From the NCBI RefSeq assembly GCF_027622945.1, contig NZ_JAPZVQ010000003.1, positions 485,463 to 538,537 on the forward strand: DNA of 53,075 nucleotides, given 5' to 3'. Made by a program: the position numbers and the translations under genes. The notes below the pieces were generated by a model that had not been told where the DNA came from, did no database searches, and was given only the letters and a program-made list of their open reading frames with translations. Numbering within the stretch: position 1 is the first letter of the stretch; every line of letters starts with the position of its first letter. This DNA is from Glycomyces lechevalierae (GTDB lineage Bacteria > Actinomycetota > Actinomycetes > Mycobacteriales > Micromonosporaceae). Positions 25,349-33,112 of the stretch are shown here, piece after piece.

Positions 25349-26445
25349 ACCGGCTGCAGCGCTGGTGGCGCCCGTGGATGACGGACACGGCGATCGTCGC
25401 GGTCGCCGCCGCCGACCTCTGGTTCACGTACTGGTGGACGGTCACGTCGTGGCAGATGGCGCTCACCGCGCTCGGGGTCGCGGCCCTGTTCCTGCGCCGG
25501 CGCTGGCCGCTCGTCGTCTTCGCGCTGACCCTCCCGGGCGCGTGGCTGGTCGGCCAGTCCGCGGCCGCGCTCGTCGCGCTGTTCACGTTCGCGGCGATAT
25601 CGCACCGCCGCCGGCTCATCTCGGTCTGCGCCGTCGTTCTCGCGGTCTGCATGATCTGGCCGGTCGAGGGCGCCGGCGAGATCGTGATCGACTCCTGGTG
25701 GCTCGCGTACGCCGCGTACGCGCTGGCCCCGGCCGCCGCGGCGGCGTTCCTCGGCCAGTTCGTGCAGGCCCGCCGCGAGCTCTCGGCGCGGCTCGTGGAG
25801 ATCACCGAGGCGCGCGAGCACGAGCAGTTGATGACGACGCAGAAGGTCCTGTCCGAGGAGCGCGCGCAACTGGCCCGCGAGATGCACGACGTGGTGTCGC
25901 ACCAGGTCAGCCTGATCGCGGTCCGCGCGGGCGCGCTGCAGGTGAGCACCCCGGACGCGGAGGCGAAGGAGGCGGCCGCGACGATCCGGATGCTGAGCGT
26001 GCGCACCCTGGACGAGTTGCGGCACATGGTGAACGTGCTGCGCGCGGGCGGCTCCGGCCCGACCGACCTCGCCCCGCAGCCGACCCTCGCGCAACTCGCC
26101 GACCTCGTGGCGGGCAGCGGCATCGAGGCGACCCTGCGCATCGGCCCGCACCCCGCGCTCGACCCGCCCGCCGAGCGCGCGATCTACCGCACCGTGCAGG
26201 AGTCGCTGACGAACGTCCGCAAGCACGCGCCGGGCGCCGGCGCCGAGGTCGTGCTCGCCCACGACGGCGGGGCCGTCACCGTCACGATCACCAGCACCGC
26301 GCCCACCCGCCCCACCGTGCCGCTGCCGAGCTCCAAGCACGGCCTCCTCGGCCTCCACCAGCGCGCCGCTCTCCTCGGTGGCACCCTGACCTGGGTCGCG
26401 ACCCCCGACGGCGGCTGGCGCAACACCCTCACCCTCCCGGTCTGA
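25345..26445 (+). CDS. Sensor histidine kinase (HisKA_3 type)
   Basis: A 366-aa DesK/NarX-type kinase. Four or five N-terminal helices (about 13-140) with almost no extracellular part suggest sensing within the membrane. A coiled linker (about 141-175) precedes the dimerisation/phospho-acceptor motif AREMHDVVSHQVSL with His181. The HATPase region has the N box VQESLTNVRKHA (about 295) and the G2 box SKHGLLGLHQRAALLGG. It partners the NarL-type regulator encoded just before, with a 4-base overlap. The signal is unknown. Confidence 0.93.
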   Translation: MNRLQRWWRPWMTDTAIVAVAAADLWFTYWWTVTSWQMALTALGVAALFLRRRWPLVVFALTLPGAWLVGQSAAALVALFTFAAISHRRRLISVCAVVLAVCMIWPVEGAGEIVIDSWWLAYAAYALAPAAAAAFLGQFVQARRELSARLVEITEAREHEQLMTTQKVLSEERAQLAREMHDVVSHQVSLIAVRAGALQVSTPDAEAKEAAATIRMLSVRTLDELRHMVNVLRAGGSGPTDLAPQPTLAQLADLVAGSGIEATLRIGPHPALDPPAERAIYRTVQESLTNVRKHAPGAGAEVVLAHDGGAVTVTITSTAPTRPTVPLPSSKHGLLGLHQRAALLGGTLTWVATPDGGWRNTLTLPV

Positions 26446-26483
26446 CCGGTTTCCAGGCCCGCCGGGTCGGGTACCTCCCGCGC

Positions 26484-27393
26484 ATGTCGACGCAGACGAT
26501 GCACATCAACGGGCACGATCTCAAACTCTCCAAGGTCGAGAAGGAGCTGTTCCCGCGCGACCACGTGAGCAAGGGCGACATCGTCGGGCACTACCGGGCG
26601 GTCGCGTCCGCGATGCTCCCGCACCTGGCCGACCGGCCGCTCACGCTGCGCCGCTTCCCGGACGGGATCGACGAGTCCGGGTTCTTCCAGAAGCACGCCT
26701 CGGACTACTTCCCCGACTGGGTCCGCACCGAGACCATGCGCGCCGACGAGGGCACGGTGGACTACACCGTGTGCGACGACGAGGCGACCCTCGTCTACCT
26801 CGCGAACCAGGCCGCCATCGAGTTCCACGTCTGGCTGTCCACTATCGACAAACCGGATCACCCGGACCGGCTCGTGATCGACCTCGACCCGCCCGACGGC
26901 ACCCCGGTCGCGGTTCTGCGCGACGTCGCCCGCCGCGCCCGCGACCTCTACACCGAGGTCGGCCTGACGCCGTTCCTGCAGGCCACGGGCGGCCGCGGCT
27001 TCCACGTCGTCGCCCCGCTCGACCGCTCCGCCGACTTCGACTTCGTGCGCGACTTCGCCACCGACCTCGCCGACCGCCTCGCCGCCGCCGACCCCGACCA
27101 CCTGACGACGGCGCAGCGCAAGCAGCGGCGCGGCGACCGGATCTTCCTGGACTGCAACCGGAACGCCTACGGCCAGACGTTCGTCTGCCCGTACTCGATG
27201 CGCGCCCGCCCCGGCGCGTCCGTCGCCACGCCCCTCGACTGGGCCGAGCTCGGCCGCGCCACCCCGAACGGCTTCAGCCCCGCGTCCGTGCGCCGGCGCC
27301 TCGCCCGCAAGACCGACCCCTGGACCGGCATCGACGATCACGCCGCCTCCGCCGCCGACGCCCGCGAACGCCTTCTCGCCCTGGGGGACTTAG
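26484..27393 (+). CDS. LigD-type polymerase/primase domain protein
   Basis: The ATG at 26484 begins a stand-alone LigD polymerase (archaeo-eukaryotic primase fold) of about 300 aa, used in bacterial non-homologous end joining or ribonucleotide gap filling. The catalytic metal motif is VIDLDPPDG, with TGGRGFHVVAPL and the end block NAYGQTFVCPYSMRARPGASVATPLDW downstream. No ligase or nuclease domain is attached and no ku gene is near. The frame as given has no stop here: it stays open through a repeat region into the hydrolase gene (to 28694, 736 aa). Removing one G from the five at 27383-27387 would give a TAG at 27391-27393 right where the family normally ends, so I place the likely end there. 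Confidence 0.82.
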
Positions 27394-27409
27394 CTCCCTT
27401 GGCAGAGCT

Positions 27410-27459
27410 CCCTCGACCCAGCCCCCTCGACCGAGTCCCTCGACCCAGCCCCCTCAACC
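27410..27459. repeat. Two-copy 27-bp direct repeat
   Basis: CCCTCGACCCAGCCCCCTCGACC at 27410-27432 recurs with one change (23 bases, here G to A in the last block) at 27437-27459, period 27. The sub-unit CCCTCGACC appears within each copy as well. It lies between the LigD-type and hydrolase coding parts and has the look of intergenic sequence. Confidence 0.7.
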
Positions 27460-27530
27460 CAGGCGGCCCGCGACGCCCCGCATTAAGATCGAGCCGTCAC
27501 CCCCTCCGTGCCGATCCCCAAGGACGCGCT

Positions 27531-28694
27531 TTGCAGACTCCCGTGGATACCGAGGCCCCGGCCCGCTCGCGGCGGCGCTGGCTGCGCCCGGTCGTCATCA
27601 CCCTCAGCGTGCTCCTCGTGCTCGCCCTCGGCGGCCTCGGCGCGGCCGGCTGGTACTTCTCCGGCGAGGTCATCGATGTCAACCACGACGACGACCCGTA
27701 CGACCTCACCGTCGTGGCCGCGGACGACGCCACCGTCACCCTCCCGAACACGAAGGCCAGCGCGCTCCCCGGCACCTGGGGCCTCGCCTGGGAGGACGGC
27801 CGGGCCGTCCTCGGCGACACCGTCAGCGAGGACGCCGAGACCGTGACCCGCGAAGTCCAGGTCCTCTACGGCGACCTCGCCGAAGGCACCGCCGCCCGCA
27901 TCGACAAGTGGACCTACGGCGAGGACCCGAAGACCGGCCTCGGCCTCGACTTCACCGACGTCGACGTCCCGACCGGCCTCGGCGACATGCCCGCCTGGTT
28001 CGTCCCGAGCACCGTGGTGAACGAGAACGCGGACACCTGGGTCATCACCGTCCACGGCCGCAACGCCGCTCCGCGCGAGACCCTGCGCGGCGTCGGCCTC
28101 TACGCCGAGCGCGGCTACCCCGTCCTCGCCGTCACCTACCGCAACGACGAAGGCGCCCCCAAGGCCCCCAGCGGCAGGCACAGCCTCGGCGAGTACGAGA
28201 GCGACGACGTGCTCGCCGCCGTCGACTACGCGCTGGCCAACGGCGCCAAGGACGTGATCCTCCACGGCTGGTCCATGGGCGGCGCGATCATCGCCACCGC
28301 CTACCGCCACATGGATGACCCGTCCGTCGTCAAGGGCCTCGTCTTCGACTCGCCCGTCATGGACTGGAACTCGACCCTCGACATGCAGGCCGCCGACCGC
28401 GACGTCATCGACCCGATCACGTGGGCCGCCAAGCGGATCGTCGAGTTCCGCGCGGACATCGACTTCGACGACCTCGACCAGCGCAACTTCGCCGCCGACT
28501 TCGACCTGCCGATCCTCCTGTACGTCGACACCGCGGACGCCACGGTCGATCACACCGCGACCCTCGACTTCGCCGGAATGCTCGACCCCGCGCAGACCAC
28601 CGTCATGGAGACCGCGTCGGGCCACACCGCGTCCTGGAACGAGGACCCGGACCGCTACGAAGCGACCCTGGAGTCCTATCTGGCCACCCTCTGA
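27531..28694 (+). CDS. Membrane-anchored alpha/beta hydrolase
   Basis: About 387 aa from the TTG at 27531, which has AAGGA 6 bases upstream; a TTAAGAT box lies at 27484. After a basic stretch comes one membrane helix (PVVITLSVLLVLALGGLGAA, about 17-36), placing the enzyme outside the membrane. The hydrolase core has VITVHGRNAAPRETL (oxyanion loop), the nucleophile elbow HGWSMGGAI (G-x-S-x-G), the acid YVDTADATVDH and the catalytic His in ASGHTASW. It resembles actinobacterial peptidase S9/acyl-esterase-like hydrolases. The frame is continuous with the LigD-type gene upstream, probably by accident. Confidence 0.84.
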   Translation: MQTPVDTEAPARSRRRWLRPVVITLSVLLVLALGGLGAAGWYFSGEVIDVNHDDDPYDLTVVAADDATVTLPNTKASALPGTWGLAWEDGRAVLGDTVSEDAETVTREVQVLYGDLAEGTAARIDKWTYGEDPKTGLGLDFTDVDVPTGLGDMPAWFVPSTVVNENADTWVITVHGRNAAPRETLRGVGLYAERGYPVLAVTYRNDEGAPKAPSGRHSLGEYESDDVLAAVDYALANGAKDVILHGWSMGGAIIATAYRHMDDPSVVKGLVFDSPVMDWNSTLDMQAADRDVIDPITWAAKRIVEFRADIDFDDLDQRNFAADFDLPILLYVDTADATVDHTATLDFAGMLDPAQTTVMETASGHTASWNEDPDRYEATLESYLATL

Positions 28695-28804
28695 CGGAGC
28701 GAAAATTCCGCCGTTGACCAGTGCATCCGCGGGTTCTCGCAGCGGAGAGAATGTCGTACCCCGGGCGTAGAGTCGTTGTAGAGCACGACGAACGGAGTGG
28801 ATGC

Positions 28805-29326
28805 ATGAACGTCACCCCAAACCCGCGCACCGACCGCCGCTACCCCCGCGGCCTCACCAACCGCGACCTCGCCCTGATGGTGCTGGAGGAGGCCGACCGG
28901 GCCGACACCGCCGAATCGCACGTCGAGGCGCTCGCGCCCGCCGCCGAGTCCTGGCACCGCCTCGCGTCCGCGCGCGGCACGTTCTCCGCCGCGGACGCGG
29001 CGAAGATCCTCTCCCGCGACCCGGCCATCGCCCTCGGCCAGAACCGTCTCTTCAGGACGCTCGAGGACCTCCACTGGGCGTACCGCCAACGGCGCGACCG
29101 GGCCTGGCGCGCCCGCCAGTCCGCCGTCGACGCCGGCTGGCTCACCGAGATCCCGCAGTCCCACCACCACCCGCGCACCGGCGAGCTCCTCCTGGACGCC
29201 CCGCAGCTGCGCATCACCCTCAAGGGCCTCGCCGAGCTCCGCCAGCGCCTCGGCACGTCAGAGCCCTTGCCGCTCAAGGCGCCTCGCGACAACGACCGCG
29301 CCCGCCCGGACGACAACCGCCCGTAG
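28805..29326 (+). CDS. Orphan KilAC domain protein (phage antirepressor-like)
   Basis: A 173-aa protein from the ATG at 28805, with GGAG 8 bases upstream. After about 40 N-terminal residues it carries a KilA-C domain: SWHRLASARGTFSAADAAK, then ILSRDPAIALGQNRLFRTL and GWLTEIPQSHHHPRTGELLL, ending in LRITLKGLAELRQRL. This domain is usual at the C-terminus of phage antirepressors, where it binds DNA or repressor. Here it stands alone, with no Ant/BRO N-domain and no other phage gene nearby, so it has probably been taken over for a host function. Codon use is like its neighbours. The actual role is unknown. Confidence 0.8.
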   Translation: MNVTPNPRTDRRYPRGLTNRDLALMVLEEADRADTAESHVEALAPAAESWHRLASARGTFSAADAAKILSRDPAIALGQNRLFRTLEDLHWAYRQRRDRAWRARQSAVDAGWLTEIPQSHHHPRTGELLLDAPQLRITLKGLAELRQRLGTSEPLPLKAPRDNDRARPDDNRP

Positions 29327-29398
29327 CCGCGAGTGGGCCCGATCGCCGCCGCAGGCGATCGGGCCCGGCCCCCGCACGCCCCCTGCGAGACTGGCCCC

Positions 29399-30196
29399 GT
29401 GAACACCCGCGCGATCGCCACGGACCTCGACGGCACCCTCCTCGCCCCCGGCCGCGTCCTCACCGAACGCTCCCGCCTCGCGCTGCAGGCCGCCCGCGCC
29501 CACGGCATCGCCGTCATCGCGGTCACCGCCCGCCCGCCCCGCGTCTTCGACGAATGGCCCGCCCTCGCCGCCTCGATCGACGCCGCGATCTGCTCCAACG
29601 GCGCCCTCGTCTACGCCCCGGCCCGCCGGGAGATCGAGACCTCCCGCACCCTCGCCCCCGAAACCGCTGCGGCCGTGGCGAAGACGCTCCGCGCCGCCCT
29701 CCCCGGGGTCAGGATCGCCGTCGAGACCGGCTTCACCGTCGTCGCCGAACCCGGATACGCCAAAGTGGACACGGTCGGCGACAGGCGCCTCTTCACGGGC
29801 ACCTTCGACGAGGTCTTCACCGCCGACCCGATCGTCAAACTCCTCGTCCACGACGCCCGCGGCAGCGCCGACGCGATGCTCGCCGCCGCCCGCGCCACCG
29901 CCCTCCCCGGCGTGCACCTCACCCACGCGGGAGGCGAAGGCCTGCTGGAGATCACGGCCGCCGACGTCTCCAAGGCCACCACGCTCGCCGCGTGGTGCGC
30001 CGCGCGCGGCATCGCCGCCGCCGAGGTGGTGGCGTTCGGGGACATGCCGAACGACGTGCCGATGCTGCGCTGGGCCGGCCGCTCCTTCGCCGTCGCCGGC
30101 GCCCACCCCGAAGCGGCCGCGGCCGCCTCGGACCGCTGCGGCCCGTGCGACGACGACGGCGTGGCCCGCGCGATCGAGGCGATACTGGCCGCCTGA
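29399..30196 (+). CDS. Cof-type HAD-IIB phosphatase
   Basis: A 265-aa HAD hydrolase. Motif I is ATDLDGTLLAPG (residues about 6-17), motif II is the T in AVTARPP, motif III is the Lys in DVSKATTL, and motif IV is GDMPNDVPML. The cap between motifs II and III places it in the Cof/IIB subgroup that dephosphorylates sugar phosphates, FMN or pyridoxal phosphate. The start is the GTG at 29399 (VNTRAIATDLDG); the longer frame from 29333 is Arg/Pro-rich. It ends about 120 bases before the cold-shock promoter region. Confidence 0.88.
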   Translation: MNTRAIATDLDGTLLAPGRVLTERSRLALQAARAHGIAVIAVTARPPRVFDEWPALAASIDAAICSNGALVYAPARREIETSRTLAPETAAAVAKTLRAALPGVRIAVETGFTVVAEPGYAKVDTVGDRRLFTGTFDEVFTADPIVKLLVHDARGSADAMLAAARATALPGVHLTHAGGEGLLEITAADVSKATTLAAWCAARGIAAAEVVAFGDMPNDVPMLRWAGRSFAVAGAHPEAAAAASDRCGPCDDDGVARAIEAILAA

Positions 30197-30273
30197 CAGC
30201 GGCCTCCGCCGGGACCTCGAACCGGCCCCGCCTCACATGACCTTCGGCACCAATCTGCACAAAAACCTGGGAC

Positions 30274-30503
30274 ATTCTCGGACAAACAGTCAGATGCGAG
30301 AATAATTTCCGCGCTGGCCGGGTGCAATGGGGCGGGAGTGCTGTAAGGTCCAGAGGCCACCTCGGTTCAAAGCAATGCGAACCGGAGTGGTGAAGCGCCA
30401 GCAATGGCGGCAATATCAGACCGCGTGACGGCGAAGTGCGAAGGGATGCGAATCCCGGTTTCACGGCCGTCGGTCTGAGCATCAACACCAAGGATATTTC
30501 AGC
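30274..30503 (+). promoter_or_regulatory. cspA promoter and structured 5' leader
   Basis: GGACAA (30280-30285), a 17-base spacer and TAATTT (30303-30308) form a plausible promoter, framed by the inverted repeat ATTCTCG/CGAGAAT (30274, 30297). The leader of about 190 bases can fold as stem I CGGTTC/GAACCG (30363-30384, extended by CCAC/GTGG), stem II CGCCA-GCAA-TGGCG (30396-30409), and stem III TCAGACCG/CGGTCTGA (30416-30478) that encloses CGTGA/TCACG and GGGAT-GCGA-ATCCC. Two loops are GNRA tetraloops. AAGGA (30490-30494) is the ribosome site. A cis-acting RNA, perhaps a thermosensor, is likely. The bases between 30197 and 30273 show no feature. Confidence 0.62.
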
Positions 30504-30707
30504 ATGGCGCAAGGCACCGTTAAGTGGTTCAACTCGGAGAAGGGCTTCGGCTTCATCGCTCCGGAGGGCGACGGCCCCGACATCTTCGTTCACTTCTCCG
30601 CGATCACCGGCAACGGCTACAAGTCGCTCGAAGAGAACCAGCGCGTTGAGTTCGACATCGAGCAGGGCAACAAGGGTCCGCAGGCCGCTAACCTGCGCGC
30701 GCTCTAG
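30504..30707 (+). CDS. cspA: Cold-shock protein
   Basis: A 67-aa single-domain CspA-family OB-fold protein, the normal length. RNA-binding motifs are present: RNP1 KGFGFI (residues 13-18) and RNP2 IFVHF (27-31), with the starting [10 protein letters not shown]. It binds single-stranded RNA/DNA and melts mRNA structures in the cytoplasm. The ATG at 30504 is 9 bases after AAGGA. The long structured leader suggests post-transcriptional control; a strong terminator follows 21 bases after the stop. Confidence 0.96.
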   Translation: MAQGTVKWFNSEKGFGFIAPEGDGPDIFVHFSAITGNGYKSLEENQRVEFDIEQGNKGPQAANLRAL

Positions 30708-30728
30708 CCTCCACAGCTCTTAAACACG

Positions 30729-30764
30729 AAGCCGCTGCCCTTCATCGAAGGACAGCGGCTTTCA
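30729..30764. terminator. cspA terminator, bidirectional
   Basis: AAGCCGCTG (30729-30737) pairs with CAGCGGCTT (30753-30761); an inner CCTTC/GAAGG extends the stem, loop ATC. A T-rich end follows. It also serves the convergent oxidoreductase gene. Confidence 0.88.
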
Positions 30765-30777
30765 TGGTGTCCGGGGG

Positions 30778-31776
30778 TCATTCGGCCACGGAGATCACGA
30801 TGTTGCCGCGGGCGTGGTGGCCCAGCATGTGCGCCACCGCCTGCGGCGTCTCCTCCAAGGGGTAGGTCCGGTCCACGACCGCCCTGATCTCGCCCGAGGC
30901 GAGCATCCCGCCGACGGCCGTGAGGTTCTCGCGGTCCGCGATCGAGGGGGAGAAGCGCACATCGGCCCGTCTGGTCAGCCCGAGGAGCTTGGCGCGGGCC
31001 ATGCGGCCCAGTCCGGCGAGCAGGCCCCCCGAGTTCCCGACGCTGTTGGGGATGAGCACCCCGCCGGGCGCGAGCGCCCGGGCCGTGCGGCTCGGCGGAT
31101 GATTCAGGACGTTGTCGAGAATGACGTCGTACCGTTCACCCTCCCGGGTGAAATCGGTTCGCGTGTAATCGATGACGTGCTGCGCACCGAGCCCGCGCAC
31201 CAGATCGGCATTCGCGTTCCCGCACACTCCGGTGACCTCCGCGCCGAGGTTCGCGGCGATCTGCACGGCGAAAGTCCCGACGCCGCCGGAAGCGCCGTTC
31301 ACGAGCACCTTCATTCCTTTTCGGATATTCGCGGTGTCCCGCATCGCGCACAGCGCGGTCACGCCCGACATGACCGAAGCGGCCGCGTCCTCGAATCCGA
31401 CTCCGGCCGGAATCGGCACGAGCTGATCCGCGGGTACGGCCGTGTACTCGGCGAATGCGCCCGCCGTCACCATCGAACTCGTCCACAGCGATCCGAACAC
31501 GGCGTCGCCGACGCTCAGCCCCGTCACCCCGCTGCCGACTTCGGCGACGACCCCGGCGACATCGCTGCCGCGCACCACGTTCGGGTGCCGCCGCACGCCG
31601 CCCTGGAGCCGCAGCACGTACGGGACGCCGGCGATCGCGATCCAGTCGGGGGTGTTGACGCTGCTGGCCCGCACGCGGACGAGCACCTGGTCCGGACCGG
31701 GCGCCGGCCGGTCGATCTCCTTGAGCGCGAGCACTTCCTCGGGCGGCCCGTAGCGCTCCTGGACGATGGCTCTCAT
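30778..31776 (-). CDS. Zinc-independent MDR oxidoreductase (quinone reductase-like)
   Basis: A 332-aa medium-chain dehydrogenase/reductase. It starts MRAIVQERYGPPEEVLALKE and has the GroES-like domain followed by the Rossmann NADPH motif VLVNGASGGVGTFAVQIA (about 157-174). The structural-zinc Cys cluster and the catalytic Cys are lacking, so it is of the zinc-independent quinone-oxidoreductase kind. ATG at 31776 with GAGGAGG upstream. Two TetR-type operators lie just upstream, one within the promoter spacer, and the TetR gene is next upstream on the same strand. It is probably induced by an electrophile or quinone that the TetR protein senses. Confidence 0.92.
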   Translation of the reverse strand: MRAIVQERYGPPEEVLALKEIDRPAPGPDQVLVRVRASSVNTPDWIAIAGVPYVLRLQGGVRRHPNVVRGSDVAGVVAEVGSGVTGLSVGDAVFGSLWTSSMVTAGAFAEYTAVPADQLVPIPAGVGFEDAAASVMSGVTALCAMRDTANIRKGMKVLVNGASGGVGTFAVQIAANLGAEVTGVCGNANADLVRGLGAQHVIDYTRTDFTREGERYDVILDNVLNHPPSRTARALAPGGVLIPNSVGNSGGLLAGLGRMARAKLLGLTRRADVRFSPSIADRENLTAVGGMLASGEIRAVVDRTYPLEETPQAVAHMLGHHARGNIVISVAE

Positions 31777-31793
31777 GGATCCTCCTCAGTAAC

Positions 31794-31837
31794 CTTACCT
31801 TGTAAGACACCATAGGCTTACATTGTAAGTCTGTCAA
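31794..31837 (-). promoter_or_regulatory. Promoter with two TetR operators
   Basis: On the minus strand TTGACA (31837-31832), a 17-base spacer and TATGGT (31814-31809) make a near-consensus promoter. CTTAC-ATT-GTAAG (31817-31829) fills the spacer and CTTAC-CTT-GTAAG (31794-31806) lies just downstream of the -10, centred 23 bp away. Dimer binding at both would block RNA polymerase. Confidence 0.82.
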
Positions 31838-31881
31838 GCACGCGAGTGTCCCCACCAGCGCAAACAGGGATCAAACAGGTC

Positions 31882-32544
31882 TTAGACCTTGCCCCGCAAC
31901 CGCTCCAGGCCGTCCAGGATCAGATCCAGCCCGAACTCGAACTCGGCCTGGTAGTCGCACCAGCCGAGCAGCGCCCCGCCGTGCGAGGCGTCCGCGATCA
32001 TCGCCACCAGATGCGGCACCGCCTCGGCCATCGCCGCCAACGCCTCCTCGGGAGCCTCCATCCCGTCCGGCTCGAACAGCTCCTGCGAGAACCCCAGCGC
32101 CCGACTTCCCAAGGCGTGCAAAGCGCGATGGCCCAGCTCGTAGCTGAACCCGCCGCGCACCATCAGGCCCAGCACCCCGTCGTAGTACCGCGCCACCGCC
32201 AGGCTCGTCCCGGTCCGCGACTCGAACACCCCCGGCGCCCACGGATGCCGCACCAGCACCTCCCGCGCCGCCAGCACCCGCATCCGCATGGCCGTGCGCC
32301 AGTCCTCTTCCGGCGCAGGCGCATCGAGACCGGCCACGGCCTCCTCGATCTCGCCCATGACGACCTCGACCAGCCCGTCGAGCACCGCCTCCTTGTTCGC
32401 CACATGGTGGTAGAGCGACATCGCCTCCACCCCGAGCGACGCCGCCAGGCTCCGCATCGTCAGGCCCGCCGTCCCGCGCTCGTCCGCGATCGCCACCGCG
32501 GCCCGCAGCACCCGCTCCCGGCTCAACCCGGCCTCCGCAGCCAT
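31882..32544 (-). CDS. TetR family regulator (TetR_C-type)
   Basis: A 220-aa repressor. The N-terminal HTH LTMRSLAASLGVEAMSLYHHVANKEAVLDGL (split by G-V-E-A) and the C-terminal block GVFESRTG and GHRALHALGSRALGF resemble the tetracycline-repressor C-domain (TetR_C) group. The start is the ATG at 32544 with GGAGGGGG just upstream; the open frame continues to 32718 but reads as Arg-rich sequence. It lies directly upstream of the MDR gene with the operators between, so the MDR gene is its probable target; it may not control itself, as no such palindrome lies before its own start. Confidence 0.9.
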   Translation of the reverse strand: MAAEAGLSRERVLRAAVAIADERGTAGLTMRSLAASLGVEAMSLYHHVANKEAVLDGLVEVVMGEIEEAVAGLDAPAPEEDWRTAMRMRVLAAREVLVRHPWAPGVFESRTGTSLAVARYYDGVLGLMVRGGFSYELGHRALHALGSRALGFSQELFEPDGMEAPEEALAAMAEAVPHLVAMIADASHGGALLGWCDYQAEFEFGLDLILDGLERLRGKV

Positions 32545-32610
32545 CGCCACCCCCTCCCGGCGAACGTACCGTACAGCGTAAGCCGCGGAGGCCGCCAACG
32601 CCGCCGCACG

Positions 32611-32644
32611 AAAGGCCCCCTGCCGGGACCGGCAGGGGGCCTTT
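32611..32644. terminator. Strong intergenic hairpin
   Basis: Perfect 16-bp arms AAAGGCCCCCTGCCGG (32611-32626) and CCGGCAGGGGGCCTTT (32629-32644) are separated by 2 bases. It ends in TTT in both directions. The nearest gene that could run into it is on the minus strand (the MmyB-like gene), across a plus-strand small gene. Confidence 0.82.
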
Positions 32645-32738
32645 CGCCGTGCGCCTAGGTAGCAGTCCGCTGCGGACCGTTCAGTCCTCGTTCGCGATTT
32701 CGCATCGCGGCCTCTCACCGCGCCATACGATCAGCGCC

Positions 32739-33041
32739 ATGCTCAGCGACTACGCACACCTTGACGCCGGCACGCTTCACGTGGACGGCGAACACCCGAT
32801 CGACGGGCGAGTGCACTTCCGCATTCCGAACGATCAGGGCGCCGAATTTCACACGGAACCCCTCACACAAGAACAAGCGACGACCGTCAACGCCGGCGGT
32901 ATGACCTTGACGTTGCTGCACGGGGACACGGAGATCGAGATCGGCCCGGAAGCGCTCGTCATCGGTGCCGCGGTGAAGGCGGGCGATGAGGTTGTACAGC
33001 TGCACCCCAGTGGCCCGGAAGGATGGCCGCTCGACCTCTAA
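32739..33041 (+). CDS. Small hypothetical protein (100 aa)
   Basis: The ATG at 32739 (MLSDYAHLDAGTLHVDGEHP) opens a 100-aa acidic protein without signal, membrane or known motif. A TACGAT box ends 7 bases before the ATG and there is no ribosome site, as in the leaderless genes of this window. Third-position GC is lower than in neighbours (several GAA, CTT, TTG, ATT codons). The opposite strand is an open extension of the MmyB-like gene, so this assignment competes with that one; the acidic, balanced composition favours the plus-strand gene. I do not recognise a family. Confidence 0.6.
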   Translation: MLSDYAHLDAGTLHVDGEHPIDGRVHFRIPNDQGAEFHTEPLTQEQATTVNAGGMTLTLLHGDTEIEIGPEALVIGAAVKAGDEVVQLHPSGPEGWPLDL

Positions 33042-33112
33042 CGCCGCCCTCACCCCAGGCTGGCTAGCGGCCTCGGGCGAGCGCTCCCTGGCGTCCCGGC
33101 CGGTCGTGGACG

